A stretch of 64,000 nucleotides of DNA from Campylobacter aviculae. GTDB lineage: Bacteria > Campylobacterota > Campylobacteria > Campylobacterales > Campylobacteraceae. The notes beneath the pieces are model-generated. The model made no database searches and had not been told where the DNA came from. It saw only the letters and a program-made list of their open reading frames with translations. The stretch spans positions 1-64,000 of the forward strand of contig NZ_NXMA01000009.1 of NCBI RefSeq assembly GCF_005406215.1, in the 5' to 3' direction. Position 1 is the stretch's first letter. Each line of letters begins with the position of its first letter. The translations under genes were made by a program, and so were the position numbers. Below are positions 54,543 through 63,563 of this stretch, one piece after another.

Positions 54543-55784
54543 ATGACTGATTCAAAAAATATTAAAATCGCAATCATCTTAGTTACTTCACTTTTCTTTT
54601 TATGGGGTGTAAGTTATGGACTTATAGATGTGATGAATAAAAATTTTCAAAATCACCTTCATGTAACGCAGCATGAAAGCGGGTTTTTGCAATTGGCTTA
54701 TTTTGGAGCGTATTTTATTATCGCTTTACCTGCAGGCTATATAGCCAATAAATATTCTTACAAGGTAGGAATTATGTTTGGTTTGGCATTATATGCTATA
54801 GGATCTTTGATGATTATACCTGCGACTAATTTAGCTTCTTTCCATTTGTTTTTATTTGCATTTTTTATCTTAGCTTGCGGTATAGGATCTTTAGAAGCTA
54901 GTGCAAATCCCTATATGGTAAAACTTGGAGATGAAAAAAATGCAAGTTTTAGAATCAATGCTGCTCAAAGTTTTAATGGTTTTGGACAATTTTTAGGACC
55001 TATTATAGGTGGAGCTTTATTTTTATCTATCACTAAGCAAGGACAAAGTGCCAGCAAAGAACAAATTGAAGCTGCATTAGTGGAAAATATGGGAAATGTT
55101 CAGCTTGTGTATGTTGGAATTGCTGCTATTGTGATTTTAATCTTAATCGCTTTTGCTTTAAATAAAATTCCTGAAGGTTCGGCTGTAAATAGTGATTATA
55201 AACAAAAAGATTATTCTAAATCTATAGAGGTTTTTAAACATAGACATTTTAATTTAGGGCTTTTAGCACAATTTTTATATATAGCAAATCAAGTTGCCGC
55301 TGGAGCATTTTTTATCAATTATGTAGTTGAACATAATGAAAATTTAAAGGATGAGCAAGGTGCTTATTATTTTTCTATAGCCTTAGTGGCATTTATGGTA
55401 GGACGCATCGTCTCTACACCTTTAATGAAAAAAATTAAAGGAGAAAATATTTTAGGTATATATTCTTTAATAAATACCATTTTATGTATAGGACTTTATT
55501 TTGTCCATGGTTTTTTAAGTATAGTTTTACTTATAGCCGTATTTTTTTTCATGTCTATTTCTTTTCCAACGATTTTTGCTATAGCGACAAAAAATTTACC
55601 TTTTAATCAAGTAAAATTAGGCGGATCTTTGCTTGTAATGAGTGTAGTTGGAGGAGCGATTATGCCTAGCATTGTAGGTTTAATTAATGATCATTATAAT
55701 ACAAGTATGGGATATTTGGCAATGGCGCCTTTATTTTTATATGTTGCTTGGTACGGATTTTTTGGTTCCAAAATAAAGGTTTAA
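54543..55784 (+). CDS. fucP: L-fucose permease
   Basis: An MFS proton symporter of 413 residues of the FucP family (fucose, galactose, glucose): TSLFFLWGVSYGLIDVMNKN, then QHESGFLQLAYFGAYFIIAL and ILACGIGSLEASANPYM. It equals Cj0486, required for fucose uptake in C. jejuni. It is complete. A decayed second copy lies at 59482-60143 with near-identical segments, so this gene is the source or sister of a duplication. Confidence 0.92.
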   Translation: MTDSKNIKIAIILVTSLFFLWGVSYGLIDVMNKNFQNHLHVTQHESGFLQLAYFGAYFIIALPAGYIANKYSYKVGIMFGLALYAIGSLMIIPATNLASFHLFLFAFFILACGIGSLEASANPYMVKLGDEKNASFRINAAQSFNGFGQFLGPIIGGALFLSITKQGQSASKEQIEAALVENMGNVQLVYVGIAAIVILILIAFALNKIPEGSAVNSDYKQKDYSKSIEVFKHRHFNLGLLAQFLYIANQVAAGAFFINYVVEHNENLKDEQGAYYFSIALVAFMVGRIVSTPLMKKIKGENILGIYSLINTILCIGLYFVHGFLSIVLLIAVFFFMSISFPTIFAIATKNLPFNQVKLGGSLLVMSVVGGAIMPSIVGLINDHYNTSMGYLAMAPLFLYVAWYGFFGSKIKV

Positions 55785-55785
55785 A

Positions 55786-56556
55786 ATGCAAAAGATTTTT
55801 GATACTCATTTACATCTTTGGAATTTGCAAGAATGTCCTATTTCTTGGGTTAATTCATACAAAGAATTGAATCAAAATTTTGATTTTAATCAAGCAATAA
55901 AAGAATATAAAGATTTTGAGTTTCTCGGTGCTATGTATGTTGAGACAAATAGTGATAATAAGGATAAAGAAGCTTTATTTGCTTTAAAATTAAAAAAGCT
56001 TTATGGGTTAAAACTTTGCTTAGCAGATTTGAAACATAAAGAAGAAATTTGTGCTTTTAGAGAGGTTATGCACACGAGTTTTAAAGGTGCCAAAAGATTA
56101 TTTGAAACTGATTTTAAGGAGCTTGTAAAAATTTTAGAAAAGGCACAAATAGTTTTTGAAGCTTGTTTAAAAAATAGCGAATTAATATTTTTAGAGAAAT
56201 TTTTAAGAGACAATTCAAATTTAAAGGTAGTTTTAGATCATATGGGGAGTCCTGATATTAATTGTTTTGATGGTTATAAAAAAGATTTACAAAGATTAAA
56301 AAAATTTTCAAATTTCTATATCAAGCTTTCATCGCCAGATCATTTTTCGATGCAAACTTCTCAAGAATTTATTTTTGAGCTTTTCTCATTTTTGAAAGAA
56401 AATTTTAGTGAAGATAGATTTTTATTTGGCAGCAACTACCCAGTATCAAAATTAAGTCCAAATAAATGGGCAAATTTGATTTTAAAAAGTGAAGTTTTTG
56501 AAAATTTAGATGCAATTTTTTATCAAAATGCTTTAAAAATTTATAAAGGAGGTTAA
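55786..56556 (+). CDS. Amidohydrolase-2 family lactonase (L-fucono-1,5-lactonase type)
   Basis: A metal-dependent TIM-barrel hydrolase of 256 residues. IFDTHLHLWNL gives the N-terminal metal site, VVLDHMGSP the conserved His region, and RFLFGSNYPVSK the C-terminal Asp/Asn region. Members in sugar operons open aldonolactones, here probably fuconolactone from the SDR step (Cj0487 equivalent). It is 1 base after fucP and directly abuts the mutarotase gene. Confidence 0.85.
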   Translation: MQKIFDTHLHLWNLQECPISWVNSYKELNQNFDFNQAIKEYKDFEFLGAMYVETNSDNKDKEALFALKLKKLYGLKLCLADLKHKEEICAFREVMHTSFKGAKRLFETDFKELVKILEKAQIVFEACLKNSELIFLEKFLRDNSNLKVVLDHMGSPDINCFDGYKKDLQRLKKFSNFYIKLSSPDHFSMQTSQEFIFELFSFLKENFSEDRFLFGSNYPVSKLSPNKWANLILKSEVFENLDAIFYQNALKIYKGG

Positions 56557-56874
56557 ATGCAAAGGTATGGTCAAATCATAAAAATTAAAAAGGAGAAAAT
56601 TCAAGAATATAAAGATCTCCATAAAAATCCTTACAAAGGAGTTTGTGAAATGATTAAGGAGTGTAATATACAAAATTATTCCATTTATCTTTTTGGGGAA
56701 TATTTGTTTGCATATTTTGAGTATATAGGAGCTGATTTTGAAGCGGATATGGCTAAAATGGCAAGGGATGAAAATACACAAAAATGGTGGAAAGTAACAG
56801 ATCCTTGCCAAATATCTTTAGGCTATGCGGGACAAAAATGGCTTAACATGGAAGAAGTGTTTCATTTGGATTAA
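56557..56874 (+). CDS. RhaM-type L-fucose/L-rhamnose mutarotase
   Basis: A 105-residue cytoplasmic protein of the RhaM family: QRYGQIIKIKKEKIQEYKDL with the catalytic Tyr/His region HKNPYKGV, and the C-terminal WWKVTDPCQ. It speeds conversion between anomers so that the dehydrogenase receives the right form. It matches Cj0488. It starts right after the lactonase stop, with AAAGGAGG overlapping that gene's end. It is intact. Confidence 0.88.
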   Translation: MQRYGQIIKIKKEKIQEYKDLHKNPYKGVCEMIKECNIQNYSIYLFGEYLFAYFEYIGADFEADMAKMARDENTQKWWKVTDPCQISLGYAGQKWLNMEEVFHLD

Positions 56875-56886
56875 AAAGGAGAGATA

Positions 56887-58325
56887 ATGACAACTTATTA
56901 TAATTTTATTAATGGGGAATTTATTCCTCATGAGGGTGAATTTTTTGAAGTTTTAAATCCAGCAACTAAAGAAGTAATTTCAAAAGTTGCTAGTGCAAGT
57001 TTAGAAGATACTCAAAGAGCGATTGAAGCAGCTAAAAAAGCTCAAAAGTCTTGGGAGGCGAAACCAGCTATACAAAGAGCAAATCATTTAAAAGAATTAG
57101 CGAATTTGATACGAAAAAATGCCGATTTTTTAACTCATATCTTAATGCAAGAACAGGGAAAAACTAAAGATTTAGCTAGTGTAGAAATTCATTTCACAGC
57201 TGATTATATAGATTATACAGCTGAATGGGCTAGAAGATATGAAGGTGAAATCATACAAAGCGATAGAGCTAATGAACATATATATCTGTACAAAAGTGCT
57301 ATTGGGGTTGTTGGTGGAATTTTGCCTTGGAATTTCCCATTTTTTCTAATAGCGAGAAAAATGGCTCCAGCCTTATTAACGGGAAATACTATTGTTATAA
57401 AACCAAGCAGTGAAACTCCAAACAATGCTTTTGAATTTGCAAAGCTTGTTTCACAAAGTTCTTTACCTAAAGGAGTGTTTAATTTGGTGGCTGGAAAGGG
57501 TAGTATAGTAGGACACGAATTATCAAGCAATAAAGATATAGGTATGGTAAGTCTTACAGGAAGCGTTGAGGCTGGAGTTAGGGTTATGGAAGCGGCGGCA
57601 AAAAATATTATAAAAGTTTCTTTAGAGCTTGGAGGAAAAGCACCTGCTATAGTATGCAAGGATGCAGATATTGATTTGGCTGTAGAGGCAATAAAAGCAA
57701 GTAGAATTTGTAACAATGGTCAAGTTTGCAATTGTGCTGAAAGAGCCTATATCCATAAAGATGTATATGATGAATTTGTAGATAAATTTGTAAAAGCTAT
57801 GAGTAAGGTGAGTGTAGGAAATACACTCAAAGGAAATTTTGATATGGGTCCACTTGTCAATCAAGCGGGCGTGGATAATGCATTAGAAATGCTTGAACTG
57901 CAAAAGCTAAAGGTGCCACCTTAGAGTGTGGTGGAAAAATAACTGATACAAGTGGATATTATTTTCCAGCTACTGTACTTACAAATGTTAAGCACGAGGA
58001 TGAGATTATGCAAAAAGAAATTTTTGCTCCTATTTTACCTATTGCAAAATTTGACACATTAGATGAAGCAATTGATATGGCAAATGATTGTGAATATGGG
58101 CTTACAAGTTCTATTTATACCCAAAATTTAGATATAGCAATGAGGGCAAGCAGAGAAATTAAATTCGGAGAAACTTATATCAATCGTGAAAATTTTGAAG
58201 CAATGCAGGGTTTTCATGCAGGATTTAGAAAAAGTGGAATAGGAGGGGCTGATGGCAAACACGGTCTTGAAGAGTATTTAGCTACTCATGTGGTTTATTT
58301 ACAATATAATACAAGAAAGCAATGA
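56887..58325 (+). pseudogene. Aldehyde dehydrogenase, frameshifted (lactaldehyde dehydrogenase type)
   Basis: Frame 1 (56887-57924) holds GGILPWNFPFFLIARKMAPA, SLTGSVEAG, the general base Glu in LELGGKAPAIV and the catalytic Cys in NNGQVCNCAERA. Near 57897 one base appears to be missing. After it, a second frame reads AKAKGATLECGGKITDTSGY to the natural end at 58325. Restored, it would have about 480 residues, the usual ALDH length. In the fucose pathway it would oxidise lactaldehyde to lactate. The frame-1 product lacks the last quarter, including the oligomerisation strand, so it should be inactive. C. jejuni NCTC 11168 is also annotated with this gene in two parts (Cj0489/Cj0490), so the break may be old or reflect programmed or error-prone sites. 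Confidence 0.85.
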
Positions 58326-58331
58326 TTTGTT

Positions 58332-58353
58332 AACCCTAATCAATATTAGGGTT
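58332..58353 (+). terminator. Terminator of the fucose operon
   Basis: AACCCTAAT and ATTAGGGTT form a 9-bp stem with a 4-base loop, followed by TTTATCATTTTTTT. It closes the operon directly after the ald 3' end. Confidence 0.85.
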
Positions 58354-58451
58354 TTTATCATTTTTTTGTTTTAGTTTTTGTTATACTTTTGGTTATTTTG
58401 GTAATTTCGTAACATTTTTTTCAATATAATTTATAATCAGCATTATGTTTA

Positions 58452-58463
58452 TTGTATATAAAT
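58452..58463 (+). promoter_or_regulatory. Copy of the TTGTATATAAAT motif before the sugar kinase
   Basis: TTGTATATAAAT is identical to 49081-49092 in front of the first operon, here 63 bases before the kinase ATG. Nearby T-rich and GGTAA-containing sequence also looks like the 48.9-kb region. It suggests control by the same IclR protein and a duplicated promoter. Confidence 0.45.
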
Positions 58464-58525
58464 TGATTTTATATTAGAATGATTTATATGATAAGTTAGA
58501 TTTTTAAATTTAAGGATTTTGATTT

Positions 58526-59425
58526 ATGAAGGTTCTGGTTTTTGGTGAAATTTTATATGATGTTTATGGTGATAAATATTCTATAGGAGGAGGTCCATTC
58601 AATTTTGCTATTTGGCTTTCTAGAATGATAGGAAAAAAAGAAGCCCTAACTATGATCAGCGCTTTAGGAAATGATGAATTAGGCTTGAAGGCTTTGGAAT
58701 TTGCTAAAAAAGAGCAAATAAATACAAGCTGTATAGAACTTTCTTCCAAGTTTCCTACAAGTAAAGCCTTGGTATTTTTAAATGAAGATAAAATTCCTGA
58801 TTATATAATTGAAGAAGGAATAGCCTGGGATAATATCATATTTAATGAACAAATTTCTAAGTCTTTGGACTTTGATTATGATATTTTCTACTTTAATCTT
58901 TTAGCTCAAAGATTTGACGCTAGTGCCAATACTTTAAAAAAAATTATGGATAAAGTTAAGGCAAAATTTAAAGTTTTTGATATGACTTTAAGAAAGAATT
59001 ATTTCACAAAAGAAAAACTTTCAGATGCTCTTAATTTTATAAATGTTTTAAAGGTTAACGAAGAAGAACTTGAACTTGTTAAAAAGCTTTTTTATCCTGA
59101 TTTTAAATCAGATATAAAACAAATTTTGACACTTATTCAAAAGGATTTTAATATACCTTATATTTTCTTAACTTTGGGAGAAAAAGGATCTTGCTTGCAA
59201 AGTCTTAATGGATTTTTCACTAAAGATGCAAGAAAAGATATTAAAATTGTAGATACAGTAGGAGCGGGAGATTCTTTTTGCGCAGCTTTGAGTTATGCTT
59301 TAGTTAAAAATTTAAAAGAGGAGGAAATTTTAAGCTTTGCTACAGAAATAGCCGAAAACGTCATACAACTTCAAGGTGGAACAACTTTTTTTGATTTTTA
59401 TCATATTCAAAAAAAGTATTTTTAA
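58526..59425 (+). CDS. PfkB-family sugar kinase (fructokinase-like)
   Basis: A cytoplasmic ribokinase-fold kinase of 299 residues. YSIGGGPFNFAIWLSRM is the N-terminal sugar-binding glycine motif, ISALGNDELGLKALEF is typical of fructokinases, and DTVGAGDSFCAALSY is the C-terminal signature with the catalytic Asp. Substrate is uncertain; an adjacent GH32 beta-fructosidase makes fructose the best guess, giving fructose-6-phosphate. That product would enter sugar metabolism without phosphofructokinase. It is intact, with AAGGATTTTG before the ATG. I do not recall it in C. jejuni at this place. Confidence 0.82.
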   Translation: MKVLVFGEILYDVYGDKYSIGGGPFNFAIWLSRMIGKKEALTMISALGNDELGLKALEFAKKEQINTSCIELSSKFPTSKALVFLNEDKIPDYIIEEGIAWDNIIFNEQISKSLDFDYDIFYFNLLAQRFDASANTLKKIMDKVKAKFKVFDMTLRKNYFTKEKLSDALNFINVLKVNEEELELVKKLFYPDFKSDIKQILTLIQKDFNIPYIFLTLGEKGSCLQSLNGFFTKDARKDIKIVDTVGAGDSFCAALSYALVKNLKEEEILSFATEIAENVIQLQGGTTFFDFYHIQKKYF

Positions 59426-59481
59426 AGGTTTGTTTATATTATTGAAAAATGGAATTTTAATATAAGCTAAAAGGATACAAA

Positions 59482-60143
59482 ATGACTGATCCAAAAAAAT
59501 ATTAAAATTACAATTATTTTAGCAACTTCACTTTTCTTTGAATTATGGGGTGTAAGTTATGGGCTTATAAATGTGATAAATAAAAATTTTCAAAATCACT
59601 TTCATAAAACTCAAAGTCAGAGTGGATATTTACAATCAGGTTATATAGCAAATAGGTATTCTTATAAAATTGGAATTATTTTTTGGCTTAGCATTATACG
59701 CCATAGGAGCTTTGCTTATTATACCCGCTACAAATCAATCTTCTTTTAATTTATTTTTATTTGCATTTTTTATCTTAGCTTGCGGTATAGGATCTTTAGA
59801 AGCTAGTGCAAATCCTTATATGGTAAAACTTGGTGATGAAAAAAATGCAAGTTTTAGAATCAATGTTGCTCAAATAATGGATTGGGTACTTTTTAGGACC
59901 TATTATAGGTGGAGCTTTATTTTTATCTATCACTAAACAAGAGCAAGGTGCTAGTAAAGAATAAATTGAAGCTGCTTTAACTGCAAATATGGGAAATATT
60001 CAGTTTGTGTATGTTGGAATTACTGCTATTGTGATTTTAATCTTAATTCTAATGATAATTATGATACAATGGGATATTTGGCAATGGCACCTTTATTTTT
60101 TATGTTTCTTGGTATGGATTTTTTGGTTCTAGAATTGGGATGT
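59482..60143 (+). pseudogene. Second fucP, decayed
   Basis: It starts ATGACTGATCCAAAAAAATA like fucP but hits a stop after seven codons. Further on it carries near-identical segments (FFILACGIGSLEASANPYMV, KLGDEKNASFRIN, GPIIGGALFLSITK) in several frames. A piece around helix 2-3 is missing, and most of the second half is deleted, so that VGITAIVILILI runs into the last 30 residues (MGYLAMAPLF). It is a non-functional duplicate of 54543-55784. It lies 56 bases after the sugar kinase and was probably its permease. Confidence 0.88.
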
Positions 60144-60242
60144 AAAAAAGAGCAAATTATTAACAAGCGAAAGAGTTAGAGAATCTGATCAAGAGCTAAG
60201 TTTTATAATGATTACTCTGTATCATCCCAAGCAATGTCTTAT

Positions 60243-61688
60243 CTATGCTTCTATTTGAATACCAAAACTATCTAGTTTATATATAGCATATGAAACATCT
60301 CCTTCTATTTTCAAAGATTGAGATAAGGGATAGTATCTTGTAGTAAATACATCACTACCATCATTTACAAATATTTCAACAGAAGAAGTATCTACAAATA
60401 TTCTAAGATTATTTATTGTATTAAGTTCCACACTTCTTTTAGTGCGTCCACATCCTATAGTTTTTCCTATATCTCCTATAAACTCTAGTATAAACTTATT
60501 GTTTTGGTGCTTAATAAACAATCCTTCAGATATAATAATCTGCAAATCTTTAGAATCTTTTACATCAATTAAAACTTCATATGAGTTTATATTATTATTT
60601 TTTATATCTTCTACAGATAAAGTATTCTTTCTTAATTTTTCTAAACTCTTATGAGGAGTTTGATATACTTTATTATTTTTAAAAGATAGAGTACGTGCTA
60701 TGGTTAGGCAATGTTGCCAAGTTTTAGTATTGTTTGCATACTCTTCATCTATATCAGGCAGTCCCATCCAGCCTATCATAACCCTATTATTATTTTCATC
60801 TATAAATGTTTGCGGAGCATAAAAGTCAAAACCTTTATCTAGTATAAAAAATTCATTTACTGTAATATCATTTTTTAAATTGTCTTCAGGAATAATAAAA
60901 TATCCATTTAAATATATATTTTCATACAAAGACTCTACCCTTTTTACTCCTTGAGGGCAAGTCATTAATATGTATTGACCATCTATTTTAAATAAGTCAG
61001 GGCATTCCCACATGTAAGCAAAATCTTCTTTAGAGTTTATCATGCTTAAATATTTCCAATGCACCTTATCTTCAGAAGTAAATATGATAGCAGCACCTTT
61101 ATTATTTGGCTTAGTATTTCTTCTTACACCTTGAATCATATAATACACATCCCCTTCTTTCCACACTTTAGGATCTCTTATATGATTAGTTATGCCATCA
61201 GGATAATCTTTCATTTCCATTATACATTTTTTATTATCAAAGTTGATACCATCATCTGAAATGATTAAAACAGTATTAGACTCTCTACCTTCATTAATAT
61301 AATCATAATCCCCTCTTGATTCAATATTTCCAGTATAATATATATACATTTTATCATCTTCTATAAATGTACTACCTGAATACACACCATGGCAATCATA
61401 TTTCTCATCAGGATATACAGATACGCCTACATATCGATAGTTTATTAAGTCTTTAGTTTTATAATGCCCCCAAAATTTAAGCCCACCATTTACCTCAAAA
61501 GGAGAATATTGAAAGAATATATTATATTCATTTTTATAATAACAAAGTCCATTAGGATCATTAAGCCAACCAATAGGAGGCATTAAATGATAATTTAATC
61601 TATATTTGTCATTCTTCACATTTGACAAAGACTCTTTTTCTAATTTTTTTATTGCTTTTTTTAAAGTTTTGCCCAAAACACTCATCAT
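60243..61688 (-). CDS. GH32 beta-fructosidase (sucrose-6-phosphate hydrolase/invertase)
   Basis: An intact 481-residue enzyme without signal peptide, so cytoplasmic. The three GH32 catalytic motifs are present: nucleophile Asp in GWLNDPNG (about 40), transition-state Asp in RDPKV, and acid/base Glu in WECPDLF. FFQYSPFEV and the C-terminal beta-sandwich (SSVEIFVNDG) complete the family. It would split sucrose, sucrose-6-phosphate or small fructans to glucose (or G6P) and fructose. Codon use and composition look even more AT-rich than the neighbours. Such enzymes are not usual in Campylobacter, so transfer from a gut bacterium (spirochaete or Clostridia-like) is likely. It faces against its surroundings. 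Confidence 0.92.
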   Translation of the reverse strand: MMSVLGKTLKKAIKKLEKESLSNVKNDKYRLNYHLMPPIGWLNDPNGLCYYKNEYNIFFQYSPFEVNGGLKFWGHYKTKDLINYRYVGVSVYPDEKYDCHGVYSGSTFIEDDKMYIYYTGNIESRGDYDYINEGRESNTVLIISDDGINFDNKKCIMEMKDYPDGITNHIRDPKVWKEGDVYYMIQGVRRNTKPNNKGAAIIFTSEDKVHWKYLSMINSKEDFAYMWECPDLFKIDGQYILMTCPQGVKRVESLYENIYLNGYFIIPEDNLKNDITVNEFFILDKGFDFYAPQTFIDENNNRVMIGWMGLPDIDEEYANNTKTWQHCLTIARTLSFKNNKVYQTPHKSLEKLRKNTLSVEDIKNNNINSYEVLIDVKDSKDLQIIISEGLFIKHQNNKFILEFIGDIGKTIGCGRTKRSVELNTINNLRIFVDTSSVEIFVNDGSDVFTTRYYPLSQSLKIEGDVSYAIYKLDSFGIQIEA

Positions 61689-61700
61689 GCTAAACCTTTC

Positions 61701-62105
61701 TTAATTTTTTGTCTCAACCATATATTCTTTGGGAGCACCAAAGAACCAAGTAGTTAAAAATGATAATATAATAGTAATAACATAAGCTTACAATTTATTT
61801 GCCATCATGAATGTATAATAAGTTCCGTGTATGCTAGTAATCCTATTTTCAGTAGCTTATAAACCAAATATTCTAGCTAAGAGTCCATCAATTTCAGCAG
61901 CAAACCGCAAACTATAGGTTTGATTCTTAGTCTTATATCTTGTTCTATAAAGATAAAAAAACAGGACCTATAACTATTAAAGATAACAAAAGCATTATAA
62001 GTAGAGTTAAGAGTTATATTGGCAACATTTGGTATATTTTTTTTAATTTTATTTTACGCCTATTGCAGGCATTATAGGCACAAATGCATAAAAATATGTA
62101 TAGAT
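61701..62105 (-). pseudogene. Transporter remnant upstream of GH32 (EIIC-like)
   Basis: On the minus strand, broken frames encode hydrophobic segments: AFVPIMPAIGV, LLLSLIVIGPVFLSL, FAAEIDGLLARIFGL and a last piece AYVITIILSFLTTWFFGAPK that ends at a TAA at 61701. Stops and frame changes separate them. The pattern (FVPI.PAI start, L..L.IVIGPV middle, TWFFG end) is like the membrane domain of a PTS sucrose permease, but an MFS or GPH carrier cannot be excluded. It lies 12 bases before the GH32 start, as a former transporter-hydrolase operon. Confidence 0.5.
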
Positions 62106-62240
62106 GTTTGAAACTTTTTTGTGTTATCATCGGAATTAGTAGCACTATTTATCTAATATAAATATCTCCATCCATATTTAAATTTATAGTACTTACACTA
62201 TGATAATGATAATATTTTAAAGTAATATACAATTTAGTAT

Positions 62241-62412
62241 AGAAATCAAATTTGGGGAAATTTATATCAATTGTGAAAATCTTGAAGCAATGCAGGGTTT
62301 TCATGCAGGATTTTAGAAAAATGGAATAGGAGGGGTTGATGGCAAACATAGTCTTGAAGAGTATTTAGCTACTCATGTAGTTTATTTATAATATAACACA
62401 GAAAAACAATAA
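62241..62412 (+). pseudogene. Second copy of the aldehyde dehydrogenase 3' end
   Basis: These 172 bases are a close copy of 58154-58325, the last 57 codons of ald. They preserve EAMQGFHAGF and DGKH.LEEYLATHVVYL, with one inserted T, one lost G and new stops. Together with the second fucP it marks the far end of a duplicated fucP-to-ald segment. Nothing upstream of 62241 matches ald, so the rest was replaced or deleted. Confidence 0.9.
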
Positions 62413-62423
62413 TTTATTTTTTG

Positions 62424-62461
62424 CCTTAATCTAATTGTATATTTTTGGATTAAGGTTTTTT
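62424..62461 (+). terminator. Terminator after the duplicated ald end
   Basis: CCTTAATC and GATTAAGG form an 8-bp stem around a 16-base loop, followed by TTTTTT. It insulates the decayed sugar region from rpsL. Confidence 0.75.
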
Positions 62462-62622
62462 GAAATTGAAAAATTTTGATTTATAGCTACAACTTTATTT
62501 TATTTGACACTAAAACAGAGAAAATACCTTAGTAAATAAAATAAAAGATAATTTTAATAAAAACTAAGCAAATTTTAGATACTATTCAAGGTTTATTACA
62601 TTATTTAAAGAAAGGAATTATT

Positions 62623-63009
62623 GTGCCAACCATAAATCAATTGGTTAGAAAAGAGCGTAAAAAAGTTTTAGAAAAATCTAAATCTCCAGCGCTTAAAAAT
62701 TGCCCACAAAGAAGGGGAGTTTGCACTAGGGTTTATACAACAACTCCTAAAAAACCAAACTCAGCGTTAAGAAAAGTTGCCAAAGTAAGACTTACTAGTG
62801 GCTTTGAAGTGATTAGCTATATCGGCGGTGAAGGTCATAATCTTCAAGAACACAGCATTGTTTTAGTGCGTGGTGGTAGGGTTAAGGACTTACCAGGTGT
62901 GAAATATCACATTGTACGCGGTGCGCTTGATACAGCAGGTGTTGCAAAAAGAACAGTTTCTCGTTCTAAATATGGTGCTAAGCGTCCTAAAGCAGGTGCT
63001 GCTAAGTAA
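62623..63009 (+). CDS. rpsL: 30S ribosomal protein S12
   Basis: A 128-residue decoding-centre protein. [14 protein letters not shown] and [20 protein letters not shown] are diagnostic. Lys43 and Lys88 are the streptomycin-sensitive residues. The start is GTG at 62623 after AAAGGAA. It heads the rpsL-rpsG-fusA str operon. The promoter lies in 62462-62600, where TTGACA at 62504 is a candidate -35 without a clear -10. Confidence 0.97.
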   Translation: MPTINQLVRKERKKVLEKSKSPALKNCPQRRGVCTRVYTTTPKKPNSALRKVAKVRLTSGFEVISYIGGEGHNLQEHSIVLVRGGRVKDLPGVKYHIVRGALDTAGVAKRTVSRSKYGAKRPKAGAAK

Positions 63010-63076
63010 ATTTAAAGACAGACAAGTCCGTTTGATTTGATTTTGTTTGAGTAAAATTAAAAGTTTGAAGGAATAA

Positions 63077-63550
<474 letters not shown>

Positions 63551-63563
63551 GAGGAGGAATAAG

